Source of the DNA: Sphingopyxis sp. Root154
GTDB lineage: Bacteria > Pseudomonadota > Alphaproteobacteria > Sphingomonadales > Sphingomonadaceae
Direction of reading: 5' to 3'
NCBI RefSeq assembly: GCF_001427105.1
Contig: NZ_LMGI01000003.1
Location: 38,617-102,616, forward strand
Length of the DNA stretch: 64,000 bases
In this document: piece by piece, positions 18,059 through 26,955 of the stretch
How positions within the stretch are numbered: the first letter of the stretch is position 1
How the letters are laid out: each line of letters starts with the position of its first letter
Position numbers and translations under genes: made by a program
Notes under the pieces: generated by a model
Told to the model about the DNA's origin: nothing
The model's input: only the letters and a program-made list of their open reading frames with translations
Database searches by the model: none

Positions 18059-18988
18059 ATGAAATACGGGCACGGCATCTGGTTTGTGATCGGCGCTGCC
18101 GCGCTCGCCGTCGCGCCGGCGGCAATGGCAAAGGAGAGCGCGCCCGCGCCGACCGCCGCCGGCGCGACTCCCTCGGCTCCGGTAAAGGCGGCACCGAAGA
18201 CGATCCTGTTCATCGGCAACAGCTTTACGCAAGGCGCGCATTCGGCCGCCCGCAACTGGCGCGCGGGGTCGGTCACCGATCTCAACAATGCGGGCTATGG
18301 CGGCGTGCCCGCGCTGTTCAAGCTGTTCGCCGAGCAGGCGGGGCTCGACTACCGCGTCAGCCTCGAAACGCAGGGCGGCAAGTCGCTGGGCTTCCACTAT
18401 GACGAGCGGCGTCAGCTTTTCGACCGGTCGTGGGACATCGTCGTGCTGCAGGAATTCAGCACGCTCGACCGCGCCAAGCCCGGCGATCCCGCGGACTATA
18501 TGCGCAACGTCGACCGGCTTGCCGCGCTGTTCAAGGCGCGCAATCCTGCCGTCGACATCCGTCTTTCCGCAAACTGGTCGCGCGCCGACCAGATCTACAA
18601 ATCCGGGGGGCATTGGTATGGAAAGCCCGTAACGGCGATGGCCAATGACCTCCGCGCCGCGGCCGACCGCGCACGATCCGCCACCCCGTCCGTGGCGGGT
18701 ATCGTGCCGGTCGGCCAGGCCTGGAACCGAGCGATGACGGAAGGGGTCGCCGATCCCAATCCCTATGACGGGGTCGGCTATGGCCAGCTCGATCTCTGGG
18801 CGTACGATCATTATCACGCCAGCGTCGCGGGCTATTATCTCTCGGCGCTCGTGACCTTCGGCGCGATCACGGGCATCGATCCGACAACGCTCGGTGCCAA
18901 GGAAAAGGGGGCCGACGAACTGGGGCTCTCGGACGCACAGGCGGCGGCGCTGCAACGCGTCGCGCGCGATACGCTCGCGAGCGGATAA
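18059..18988 (+). CDS. SGNH-type hydrolase, secreted
   Basis: 309 residues with signal peptide (MKYGHGIWFVIGAAALAVAPAAMA). SGNH block I is FIGNSFTQG (nucleophile Ser), and block V Asp-x-x-His is in YDHYHAS near residue 245. The family cleaves ester or acetyl groups from sugars, lipids or peptidoglycan. The ATG is 1 nt beyond the receptor stop (TGATATG), so it is probably translated from the receptor transcript and works on the same ligand in the periplasm. Substrate unknown. The strict oxyanion Gly and Asn blocks are less clear (GYGG, SANWSR), so the family call rests mainly on blocks I and V. Confidence 0.75.
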   Translation: MKYGHGIWFVIGAAALAVAPAAMAKESAPAPTAAGATPSAPVKAAPKTILFIGNSFTQGAHSAARNWRAGSVTDLNNAGYGGVPALFKLFAEQAGLDYRVSLETQGGKSLGFHYDERRQLFDRSWDIVVLQEFSTLDRAKPGDPADYMRNVDRLAALFKARNPAVDIRLSANWSRADQIYKSGGHWYGKPVTAMANDLRAAADRARSATPSVAGIVPVGQAWNRAMTEGVADPNPYDGVGYGQLDLWAYDHYHASVAGYYLSALVTFGAITGIDPTTLGAKEKGADELGLSDAQAAALQRVARDTLASG

Positions 18989-19113
18989 TTGGCCTGCGGG
19001 AAAAAAGTGAGCCGGACAGAGATGCTCGGCTGACTGCCACGCTACGCATCTCTTGCCTCTTGGCATTTTATGCTACGCAGGGCCGAGCATGCCAGAAGCG
19101 ACCGGAGACCCCG

Positions 19114-20337
19114 ATGCCGACGCGCCCTTTCGACTTTCCCAACGCCGCCGGCGACCGCCTGTCGGGCCGGCTCGAACTGCCCGTCGGATCGACCAGGGCG
19201 TGGGCATTGATCGCCCACTGCTTCACCTGCGGGAAGGACAACAAGGCCGCGGTGCGGATTTCGCGGCGTCTGGCCGGGGCGGGCATCGGCGTGCTGCGGT
19301 TCGATTTCACCGGGCTTGGCGCCAGCGAAGGCGATTTCGGATCGTCGGGTTTCAGCCATAATGTCAAGGATCTGGTCGCCGCTGCCGAAGCGATGACCGC
19401 CGCGGGAATGCCTCCGATGCTGCTCGTCGGGCATAGCCTCGGCGGTGCGGCCGCGCTGGCCGCGGCGGGATCGCTGCCCGGAATCCACGCCGTCGCGACG
19501 ATTGCGGCGCCGTTCGACGTCGAACATGCGCTCCACCAGTTCGACCCCGAAGGATTGGAGAAGATCGAGCACGAAGGAAGCGGCGTCGTGGCGATTGGCA
19601 ACCGGCCCTTCACCGTCCGCAAGGAGTTCGTTAAAAATCTGCGCGAGCAGGATCAGGGCGCGCGCGTTGCCGCGCTGAAACGGCCCTTGCTGCTCCTCCA
19701 TTCGCCGATCGATCAGGTGGTCGGGATCGAGAATGTCACCAGCCTCTATCTCGCGGCCAAGCATCCCAAGAGCTTCGTCTCGCTCGACGGCGCCGATCAT
19801 CTGCTCAGCAATGCGCGCGACGCCGATTTCGCCGCCGACATGATCGCGGCCTGGGCCGGACGCTACCTGCCCGCGATGCCGCCGACCGCCGCCAGCCCGT
19901 TCGATGCCGAGGCTGAGGAAACGCGGCTAGGCAAATTCCAGCTCGCGATGCGGGCGGGGAAGGCGGCCTTCATCGCCGATGAGCCCGAGAGCGCCGGCGG
20001 TCTGGGGTCGGGCCCGACGCCCTTCAACCTGCTCTCCGCCGCGCTCGCCGCTTGTACGACGATGACGCTGCGCCTCTATGCCGAGCGCAAGGGATGGCCG
20101 GTCGAGCGGATCCGTACCGGCGTGACGCACCGGAAGGACAAGGGCGCCGAGAAACCCGATGTCTTCAGTCGCCGCGTCGAGATCGAGGGCGCGATTGACG
20201 AAGCGCAGCATGCCGAACTCCTTGGCGTGGCCGATCGCTGCCCCGTGCACCGTACGCTGGAGACCGGATCGCGCTTCGAGGCGACCGAAGCGGGATGGGC
20301 CGATGCCGGCCCGGCCGGAGGGCAAGCGCCCGCTTAG
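19114..20337 (+). CDS. Bifunctional alpha/beta-hydrolase and OsmC-family fusion protein
   Basis: 407 residues. Residues about 1-255 form an alpha/beta hydrolase with the nucleophile elbow GHSLGG and a late catalytic His (GADHLL). Residues about 270-400 are an OsmC/Ohr-like domain with DEPESAGGLGSGPTPFNLLSAALAACTTMTLRLYAERKG, whose Cys is one peroxidatic residue, and a second Cys in DRCPVHRTLE. OsmC proteins reduce organic hydroperoxides; the hydrolase half may release lipid hydroperoxides or act on thioesters. ATG 19114 has GGAG nine bases upstream and opens the conserved FDFPNAAGD start; longer in-frame starts are unlikely. This fusion is known in many proteobacteria. Confidence 0.88.
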   Translation: MPTRPFDFPNAAGDRLSGRLELPVGSTRAWALIAHCFTCGKDNKAAVRISRRLAGAGIGVLRFDFTGLGASEGDFGSSGFSHNVKDLVAAAEAMTAAGMPPMLLVGHSLGGAAALAAAGSLPGIHAVATIAAPFDVEHALHQFDPEGLEKIEHEGSGVVAIGNRPFTVRKEFVKNLREQDQGARVAALKRPLLLLHSPIDQVVGIENVTSLYLAAKHPKSFVSLDGADHLLSNARDADFAADMIAAWAGRYLPAMPPTAASPFDAEAEETRLGKFQLAMRAGKAAFIADEPESAGGLGSGPTPFNLLSAALAACTTMTLRLYAERKGWPVERIRTGVTHRKDKGAEKPDVFSRRVEIEGAIDEAQHAELLGVADRCPVHRTLETGSRFEATEAGWADAGPAGGQAPA

Positions 20338-20458
20338 TACAGGGCGACGGCGGAACGAACTGCCGCGCCAAGCGTCCAATAGGCGCGCGTTTCTGATGGA
20401 GGCGGGCGTCCTCGACTATTGCGGTCGCAGGACATTTGCGATCAGGCCGGAGGATTGG

Positions 20459-20971
20459 ATGCAGGCGCTGGAAGGACTTGATGCCAAGCCATCGCAACGC
20501 CTGTGGGACCGGCACGCCAGCCCGATATCGATCCTTCTCCTCAGTGGCCTCTTACTGGCAGCAGCCTTCGGCTTCACCGGCGGCCAGCCAAGCCCGCCGC
20601 GCACGGCCGATCTGGGCGACGTGCGCCTGACGGTGAAGACGCCGACGATCATTCGCAACGGCGAGTTTTTTGAAACCGACATCACTTTGACCGCCGACGT
20701 TCCGCTGGGCGACGCGGTGGTCGCCGTATCGCCCGCGCTCTGGCAAGACATGACCGTCAACACGATGATCCCGGCGCCCGCCGAAGAGAGCTTCGAGGAC
20801 GGCCATTTTCATTTTTCCTACGGGCCGCTGGACGCCGGCGACAGCCTCCACATCAAGATCGATGGCCAGATCAACCCGCCGCTGTTCGCGGGAACTGCGG
20901 GCGAAATCGCGGTCTTTGACGGCGGCCGGCGTATCGGCGCGATGCCGCTTCGCATCAAGGTGCTGCCCTGA
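20459..20971 (+). CDS. Small single-pass anchored protein of unknown function
   Basis: 170 residues from ATG 20459, preceded by GGAGG at ideal spacing. A longer in-frame start at 20396 lacks a ribosome site. One hydrophobic helix lies near 26-43 (ISILLLSGLLLAAAFGF), followed by an extracytoplasmic beta-sandwich-like domain (VRLTVKTPTIIRNGEFFE...). The stop overlaps the ATG of the DUF421 gene by one base, so the two are likely coexpressed and may interact. I do not recognise the family, although such genes often accompany YetF/DUF421 proteins in this group (recollection, not checked). Confidence 0.7.
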   Translation: MQALEGLDAKPSQRLWDRHASPISILLLSGLLLAAAFGFTGGQPSPPRTADLGDVRLTVKTPTIIRNGEFFETDITLTADVPLGDAVVAVSPALWQDMTVNTMIPAPAEESFEDGHFHFSYGPLDAGDSLHIKIDGQINPPLFAGTAGEIAVFDGGRRIGAMPLRIKVLP

Positions 20972-21453
20972 TGGATATCGTGCTTCGCGCCACGGTGATG
21001 TTCTTCATCCTCTTCGGACTGATCCGGCTGCTCGGCAAGCGCGAACTCGGCCAGATGACGCCGTTCGAATTCGTCGTGCTCGTCGTGCTCGGCGATCTGA
21101 TCCAGCAGGGCGTGACGCACAACGACTTCAGCCTGACCGGCGCGACGCTCGCCATCTGTACATTCGCCTTCTGGGCGCTGGTGCTCAGTTGGACCGCCTA
21201 TCTGTTCCCGCGTGCCAAGGACCTGCTCGAAGGCACCCCGCGCGTGGTCGTGCGCGACGGCGAAATCGTGACCGAAAATCTGCGGCGCGACCGGCTGACG
21301 CGCGACGAGATTCTGTCCGAAATGCGGCTCGCCGGTATCGCGCGGATGTCCGAGGTCGCGTGGGCGATCCTCGAGCCGCAGGGTAAGATGAGCTTCATCA
21401 AGAAGGACGACCAACCCTCGCCGCAGCAGGACCGCGACGATCCCGCCAGTTAA
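20971..21453 (+). CDS. DUF421 (YetF-family) membrane protein
   Basis: 160 residues: two to three N-terminal membrane helices (about 5-20, 28-45 and 55-75) with the family motif RLLGKRELGQMTPFEFVVLVVLGDLI, then the cytoplasmic domain with VVRDGEIVTENLRRDRLTRDEILSEMRLAGIARMSEVAWAILEPQGKMSFI. YetF-type proteins are linked to spore or envelope stress functions in Bacillus; the molecular role is unsettled. It is the second gene of a two-gene operon. Its stop overlaps the convergent patatin gene's stop by 4 nt. Confidence 0.88.
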   Translation: MDIVLRATVMFFILFGLIRLLGKRELGQMTPFEFVVLVVLGDLIQQGVTHNDFSLTGATLAICTFAFWALVLSWTAYLFPRAKDLLEGTPRVVVRDGEIVTENLRRDRLTRDEILSEMRLAGIARMSEVAWAILEPQGKMSFIKKDDQPSPQQDRDDPAS

Positions 21454-23375
21454 TAGATCGGCGTGATCTGCATCTGGGGGAGCGGCCGCGGCGTCCCGTC
21501 GCTGAGGTCGGGGCCGAGGTCGTCCCACTCCTCGCCACGCGCCACCAGGTCGGCGAACAGCGTCTGCGCGGCGGTTTGGGCCTCGGTCGACCGGAATTTA
21601 TACGACACCGGCGGCGGCGTTCCGGTGCGCACCGTCGCAAAGGCCGCCTCATAGGCGGGGATCGGCGGAACGACCTTCGCGCTGGCGGCGATCCGGATCG
21701 TGTAGCGCTGGAGGCCCGAGGCAACGTTCCGCCACCGCACCCAATAATGATTGTCGAAAGAGAATTGGTACAGCCGCTCTCCCGCGACCGTGCCTTTCAA
21801 TGAAATGCTGTCCAATATCTCCTGTGACATGTCGAGGTTCATCCCGCCCTCGACCTTGTCGAGCGCGACATGGACGATCCGGTCGCGCTGTCCGGGCGCG
21901 CGCGACTGCAACAGGTCGCGCCAGTTCTGCATCGTGCTGATGATACCAAACACGAAGCCGGACACCTCGGCCAATGCGAGCGGCCGGGCGATCGAGCTAT
22001 AGCTGCGCTGCCAGCCGCGGTTGTTGTGCAGCGGAAGCCACACCGCGGCCTCGGCCTCGTCCCGCGGATTCCGGGGTTCGGGATTCTCGACCTGCGGATC
22101 GTCGCTGCTTTGCGGATAGACGAGGTTGATCGCGAACGTTGGCCAGCGCGGCAGTGGGGCGTCGAACAGGTGGAGCGGAAAATTGCTCGAAACGCCGCCG
22201 TCGGAAAACCAGCAGATGCGGAAACCCTCGATCAAGGAGAGCGGCGCCTCGCCGCCGGTGGCCAGGCTGTCGGTGCTCTGGCTCAGCGTCGTCTCCTTGG
22301 CGTCCTCGCCGTCGTCGAGTGTATCTCCCTCGGTCTCGCTGCGGAGCGTGCGCCTCCCGACGGGTTCGTGGAGCGGCACCGCACTGATCAGCAGCGGAAA
22401 GCTGAGGCTCATCCGCATCGCCACCAGAACGGGCATCCGGCCCTCGCCGGGCAGACGATAATAATCCTTCTCCCCGACCCTATCGGGCGAACCCGCCATC
22501 GCGACCATCGCGTCAACGAGCGTTTTTGGAAAGAGCAGGTCGAACTCCTCGCGCAGGAACCAGAACGTCGCGTCGGTGAAGGGCAGCGTCCGCGGCTCGT
22601 GATGCGAGACGCCCGTCGTGATCATCTGGAGTGAGATTGCCGTTTCGGTCCTCGGCTCGCCGGGATAACGCGGCGCCGCCCACAGATCGTCGAACAGCAG
22701 CGGCTCCGTGATGTCCTTGCCTGACAATAATTGCAGGACCTCGTGCAGCCATTCGGTCAGCGCCGGCTTGCCATCCTTCCGCACACTCAGGCCCGAACAA
22801 AGCCCGAGCAGATTGCGCCGCGTGACGCGCGCAACACGCAAAACGGCGGCAATCGCAGCGCCGAGATAAGCGCAGATCGCCGACGGCAACAGCACGGCGG
22901 CGACGCCGGCCGTACCCGCGAGCCAGTACCCGCCCGCAACGAACAGGCCGAGCAGAAGCAGCGCTTCGAGCGGCGCGATCGCCACAACCGCCACCGCAGC
23001 CACCAAGGCCTTGCGCAGCACCCCCGCGTTCCCGGCGAGAGTAACGATCAATCGATAGGCATTGCGCCCGCCGCGCGCGGGCTGGAACAGGCCGAAAATG
23101 AATCCCTGCGACGACAACTGCGCCGCAACGCGTTCGAGCCCCGCAAAGCCGAGAGTCGGGGGGGAGGGCGCCGCCGATCCCGATGCCACATGCCTGCGGT
23201 CGCCCAAGGCTGCCGCCGCAGTGGCGGCCGCGGCGATCGCGCCCGCCGATGTCCCGCCGATATTCTTGAATCGGAAATCGCGCGCGAGCGCCAGTACCGC
23301 GTTGGGATAGACGATGCCGCTCGTGATGCCGCCCTTCATCACCAGGTCGCAATAGCGGGTGGCTGCATGGCTCAT
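21450..23375 (-). CDS. Patatin-like phospholipase with inserted membrane helices
   Basis: 641 residues. The catalytic dyad is visible: nucleophile S43 in GGTSAGA and the Asp-Gly motif in FSDGGVSSNFPLHLF (around residue 385-390). Between them, about residues 130-195, lie two to three strongly hydrophobic helices (VAAVAVVAIAPLEALLLLGLF...), so the lipase domain is split by a membrane anchor. The N-terminal MKGGITSGIVYPN is the patatin oxyanion segment. Substrates are probably membrane phospholipids or acyl lipids at the inner membrane. Divergent from the PBP gene at 23525, with 149 nt between them. Confidence 0.85.
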   Translation of the reverse strand: MSHAATRYCDLVMKGGITSGIVYPNAVLALARDFRFKNIGGTSAGAIAAAATAAAALGDRRHVASGSAAPSPPTLGFAGLERVAAQLSSQGFIFGLFQPARGGRNAYRLIVTLAGNAGVLRKALVAAVAVVAIAPLEALLLLGLFVAGGYWLAGTAGVAAVLLPSAICAYLGAAIAAVLRVARVTRRNLLGLCSGLSVRKDGKPALTEWLHEVLQLLSGKDITEPLLFDDLWAAPRYPGEPRTETAISLQMITTGVSHHEPRTLPFTDATFWFLREEFDLLFPKTLVDAMVAMAGSPDRVGEKDYYRLPGEGRMPVLVAMRMSLSFPLLISAVPLHEPVGRRTLRSETEGDTLDDGEDAKETTLSQSTDSLATGGEAPLSLIEGFRICWFSDGGVSSNFPLHLFDAPLPRWPTFAINLVYPQSSDDPQVENPEPRNPRDEAEAAVWLPLHNNRGWQRSYSSIARPLALAEVSGFVFGIISTMQNWRDLLQSRAPGQRDRIVHVALDKVEGGMNLDMSQEILDSISLKGTVAGERLYQFSFDNHYWVRWRNVASGLQRYTIRIAASAKVVPPIPAYEAAFATVRTGTPPPVSYKFRSTEAQTAAQTLFADLVARGEEWDDLGPDLSDGTPRPLPQMQITPIY

Positions 23376-23484
23376 GTCATCGCTCTCCGGACGGGCTGGG
23401 CTTTTCCTTTCTTACCCCGGCCCGCCGGTCAAGTCGCTGTCCTTCTTGAGGAATAGGACCGATCGGTCGCGGCATATAACGCAA

Positions 23485-23513
23485 TTGCTTATGCTGTGTT
23501 GGGGTTGTAATAC
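23485..23513 (+). promoter_or_regulatory. Candidate promoter of the PBP gene
   Basis: TTGCTT (23485-23490), a 17-bp spacer and TAATAC (23508-23513). Transcription would begin near 23520, only about five bases before ATG 23525, giving a nearly leaderless mRNA. No ribosome site precedes that ATG. Confidence 0.4.
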
Positions 23514-23524
23514 GGGCGCTGCGC

Positions 23525-25591
23525 ATGAAATGGTTCCGTAAACCCGAAGGCCCCGATCCAACCCTCGCCGCGACGCCGGGTGGTCCGTTCGCCGATATGG
23601 CCGCGCCTCCCCCGCCCATTGTGCCCGAGACGCGCGGCCGCAAATGGATGCGCCGCATCTCGCGCGGCTTTGCGATCTTCTCCGTGATTTTCATCCTGCT
23701 CGTCGGCTGGCTCGCGCTCACCGCGCCGCTCTCGAAATCGCTCGAACCGATCGCGCCACCGCAAATCACCTTGCTTGCCTCCGACGGCACCCCGATCGCG
23801 CGCATCGGGGCGATCGTCGACACGCCCGTGAAGGCGGCGGATCTGCCCAAGCATGTGACCGGCGCCTTTCTCGCGATCGAGGACCGGCGCTTCTACACAC
23901 ACTGGGGTGTCGACCCGCGCAGCATCGCGCGCGCGGTGTGGAGCAACGTCACCGGCGGACGCACGCAGGGCGGCAGCACGATCACGCAGCAGCTCGCGAA
24001 ATTCACCTTCCTGACACCTAAACGCACGCTCGGCCGCAAGGCGCGCGAGGCGTTGATCGCCTTCTGGCTGGAGGCGTGGCTGAGCAAGGACGAGATACTC
24101 GAACGCTATCTGTCGAACGCCTATTTCGGCGACAACACCTATGGCCTGCGTGCTGCCTCGCTCCACTATTTCTATCGCCAGCCCGAGAAACTGACCCCGG
24201 CGCAGGCCGCGATGCTCGCGGGACTGGTGCAGGCGCCGTCGCGCCTCGCGCCGACCAAAAATCCCGACCTCGCCGAAAAGCGCATGAAGCTGGTGCTCAA
24301 CGCTATGGTTGCGACAGGCTATCTCACCGAGCAGGAGCGGGGGGCGCTGCGCACCCCGCGCATCGACGTGCGCAGCCGCAACACGCTGCCGACGGGCACC
24401 TATTTCGCCGACTGGGCGCTGCCCGAGGCGCGCAAATTGAGCGACGTCGGCTATTCGCGCCAGACGATCGCGACGACGCTCGACGCGCGGTTGCAGGGGG
24501 TTGCGCGCCGCGTGACCGGGCGTGCGGGGCTGGGCAAGGCGCAGGTCGCGCTCGTCGCGATGCGCCCGAATGGCGAGGTCGTCGCGATGATCGGCGGCAA
24601 GGATTATGCCGCATCGCCCTTCAACCGCGCGACGCAGGCGCGTCGCCAGCCGGGTTCGACCTTCAAGCTGTTCGTCTATCTCGCGGCGCTCCGCGCCGGC
24701 TGGGACCCCGACGACATGATCGACAACAGCGCGATCGAGACCGGCTCCTATCGTCCCAAAAATTCGGGCGGCGCCTATTCGAAGGAAATCAGCCTCGAAG
24801 ACGCCTTCGCCTCGTCGAGCAATGTCGCCGCGGTGCGGCTGCTCCGCGAGATCGGCGACGACAAGGTCATCGATATGGCGCGCGACCTCGGCGTCACCGC
24901 ACCGATGGCGAAGGGCGATCCCAGCCTCGCGCTCGGCACGTCGAGCATGACGTTGCTCGAACTCACCGCCGCCTATGCCGCGGTCGCGGCGAACAGCTAT
25001 CCGGTCGAGCCGCACGCGTTCGAGGCCGACGAAAAAGGCTGGTTCGAGAATCTGATCTCGGGCCCGTCGAGCTTCGGGTCGAGCGAGCATGAGGACATCG
25101 AACAGATGCTTCGTGCCGCGGTCAATCGCGGCACCGGCCGCGCCGCGCGCCTGCCGCAAGCCAATTTCGGCAAGACCGGCACCAGCCAGGACAATCGCGA
25201 TGCGCTGTTCGTCGGCTACGCCAACGGACTCGTTGTCGGCGTGTGGATCGGCAACGACGACAATACGCCGCTGCAGGGCATATCGGGTGGCGGCTTGCCG
25301 GCGCGCATCTGGCGCGACTTCATGACCGAGGCATCGGGCAAGAAGGCCGCGCCGCGGCCCAAGAGGGTCGTCGATCCGACCGGCCCCGTCGAGCCGCTCG
25401 ATATTCCCGACATCGGCGACATCCCGATCGGCGACCGGACGCGCATCGGTATCGAGGGAGACAATGCGGTCATCACGACCGAAATCAACGGCAGCCGGAT
25501 CGACCTGCGCCTGCCGATGCCGGAGGGGCGTCCAACGATTCAGGAAGGGCGCCCGCCGCCCGACGCGGCCACCGCGCCGCCACCGGGATAA
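23525..25591 (+). CDS. Bifunctional penicillin-binding protein, PBP1A/1C-like (transglycosylase plus transpeptidase)
   Basis: 688 residues. A short Pro-rich cytoplasmic tail leads to one membrane helix (about 50-70). The GT51 transglycosylase domain (about 95-265) carries EDRRFYTHWGVD with the catalytic Glu, and GGSTITQQLAK. The transpeptidase domain (about 340-610) carries PGSTFK (Ser-x-x-Lys), SSN and KTGTSQ. A C-terminal tail of about 60 residues is Pro-rich and acidic. The protein polymerises and crosslinks peptidoglycan at the inner-membrane surface. At under 700 residues it is shorter than typical PBP1A and lacks the OB-fold insert, closer to the compact class A proteins of alphaproteobacteria. 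Confidence 0.92.
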   Translation: MKWFRKPEGPDPTLAATPGGPFADMAAPPPPIVPETRGRKWMRRISRGFAIFSVIFILLVGWLALTAPLSKSLEPIAPPQITLLASDGTPIARIGAIVDTPVKAADLPKHVTGAFLAIEDRRFYTHWGVDPRSIARAVWSNVTGGRTQGGSTITQQLAKFTFLTPKRTLGRKAREALIAFWLEAWLSKDEILERYLSNAYFGDNTYGLRAASLHYFYRQPEKLTPAQAAMLAGLVQAPSRLAPTKNPDLAEKRMKLVLNAMVATGYLTEQERGALRTPRIDVRSRNTLPTGTYFADWALPEARKLSDVGYSRQTIATTLDARLQGVARRVTGRAGLGKAQVALVAMRPNGEVVAMIGGKDYAASPFNRATQARRQPGSTFKLFVYLAALRAGWDPDDMIDNSAIETGSYRPKNSGGAYSKEISLEDAFASSSNVAAVRLLREIGDDKVIDMARDLGVTAPMAKGDPSLALGTSSMTLLELTAAYAAVAANSYPVEPHAFEADEKGWFENLISGPSSFGSSEHEDIEQMLRAAVNRGTGRAARLPQANFGKTGTSQDNRDALFVGYANGLVVGVWIGNDDNTPLQGISGGGLPARIWRDFMTEASGKKAAPRPKRVVDPTGPVEPLDIPDIGDIPIGDRTRIGIEGDNAVITTEINGSRIDLRLPMPEGRPTIQEGRPPPDAATAPPPG

Positions 25592-25610
25592 GCAAAGCCG
25601 CCCGCCGGGA

Positions 25611-26768
25611 TCAGGCCGTCGGCAGGATCTCGAACGCTGCGGTTGCCATCACCTGCCCGTTGACGATCAACTCGACTTCGTGCCGCCCCGGATGATGGCG
25701 GCGGGTGCTGAAGTCGCGGATTGTCTGGCTGATAACGAGCGACGCGGTCTCCCCCGCCGCGAGTTCGAACGTTTTCAGCTTGAACACCTTGGCGGCGCTC
25801 TTGCCGCCCGCGCGGGCATAATGAATGCGATAATCGACCACCAGCCGCTGATTGTCGGGTGAAGCCGATGCGATGTTGGCCGTGATGGCAATCCGGTCGC
25901 CGAGATGGACAGCCGCCGGGGTGATCGCGAAATTCCGCACGCTTACCGCCGCACCATGGCCGACTCCGATCAACGCCAGCGCGCGGGGATCGCCCTTCTT
26001 GATCAGCGTCCGCAGCGCATGGCGGATGATCCATACCGTGCGAGCATCGTCCTGCGACCATTCCGCGAGGCGCTCCAGCAGCCAATCGGGCCGGTCCTTG
26101 GCAATGTCGTTCAGATGGTTTGCGACCGATTTGCGGACGTACAGGCTCGGATCGGCCTTCAACTCCTCGAGGATCGGCGCCGCCAGCGTTGGATCGGCCT
26201 TCAGCGCCGGAACGCGCGCCGCCCAGGGCAAGCGCGGCCGCGCGCCTTCGCTCGCGAGCCGGCGTACATGCTCGTCCTCGTTGCCCGTCCACCCCATCAT
26301 CGTCGCGAGCGCGCGGGGCATATCCGCCGCCAGAAACGGGCGGATCGCAAATTCCGCCGAGCCGAAGCGTGTCAAGTCGGCGAGTGCTTCCATCGACCGG
26401 TCGAAATCATCGAGGCCATAGCGCGCGACATATTCGGTGACCGCCATTGCCTGAAACCCATGGGTGAGCCGCGGCGCCATCGCGCGGACGATATCGAGCG
26501 CCGCTACATAATCACCGGGCAGCGCCGCACGGAGCGCGTCGGCGATATGGCGCACGCGTTCCATGATCGACAGCGTATCGAGCCCGGCCGACGCAGCGGA
26601 CAAAAAGGCGGCACGATCGAAGCATGACGACGCCGCCATCCCCGCATCGCCGATCGTCTGCAGTGCTTGCGGGCCCAGAATATCCTTGAGCAAGGCGGGG
26701 GTTTCTTGGGTCATTGCGGCTTTCCGGGTTGCAGGCGCGCGCGTTGCCGCACGTTTCGGCGCGGACAT
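25611..26768 (-). CDS. DNA alkylation repair / AlkD-like HEAT-repeat protein
   Basis: 385 residues from ATG 26766-26768; an in-frame start further out (26864) would extend into the promoter region. The body is an alpha-helical repeat solenoid with the family signatures ASEGARPRLPWAARVP and SLYVRKSVANHLNDIAKDRPDW, followed by WIIRHALRTLIKKGDPRAL, as in AlkC/AlkD-like DNA glycosylase relatives. A C-terminal immunoglobulin-like beta domain (about 285-385) follows. AlkD-type proteins excise bulky cationic alkylpurines without base flipping. Whether this member is a glycosylase is not decided by motif reading alone. Confidence 0.78.
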   Translation of the reverse strand: MSAPKRAATRAPATRKAAMTQETPALLKDILGPQALQTIGDAGMAASSCFDRAAFLSAASAGLDTLSIMERVRHIADALRAALPGDYVAALDIVRAMAPRLTHGFQAMAVTEYVARYGLDDFDRSMEALADLTRFGSAEFAIRPFLAADMPRALATMMGWTGNEDEHVRRLASEGARPRLPWAARVPALKADPTLAAPILEELKADPSLYVRKSVANHLNDIAKDRPDWLLERLAEWSQDDARTVWIIRHALRTLIKKGDPRALALIGVGHGAAVSVRNFAITPAAVHLGDRIAITANIASASPDNQRLVVDYRIHYARAGGKSAAKVFKLKTFELAAGETASLVISQTIRDFSTRRHHPGRHEVELIVNGQVMATAAFEILPTA

Positions 26769-26858
26769 AGCAACGCCCGCGCCCGGACCGGAATGATTTT
26801 CGGCGCCGGGCTCGCATATCTTCTGCATCCTAACACATCTTCTGACCCTGCATATTTC

Positions 26859-26880
26859 ATTCACACTCGTGAGAGTGAAT
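26859..26880. promoter_or_regulatory. 22-bp operator-like palindrome before the TonB receptor
   Basis: An imperfect palindrome with outer arms ATTCAC and GTGAAT and inner CTC/GAG. Its right half GAGAGTGAA is identical to nine bases of the palindrome before the SDR gene (34602-34616). A TTGACT hexamer follows directly at 26882-26887. This is the probable binding site of the TetR regulator encoded at 33802. Confidence 0.55.
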
Positions 26881-26955
26881 GTTGACTCGCCGCCGAACCG
26901 CTGTCATGAATGCGCCATGCCGGCGATCGAGCGGCGACTTTTGGGAGAGGGCAAG

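Noticed and set aside
16558..18288. Minus-strand frame of 576 codons opposite the large TonB receptor
   Set aside because: Third-position GC shadow; no signal peptide or domain.
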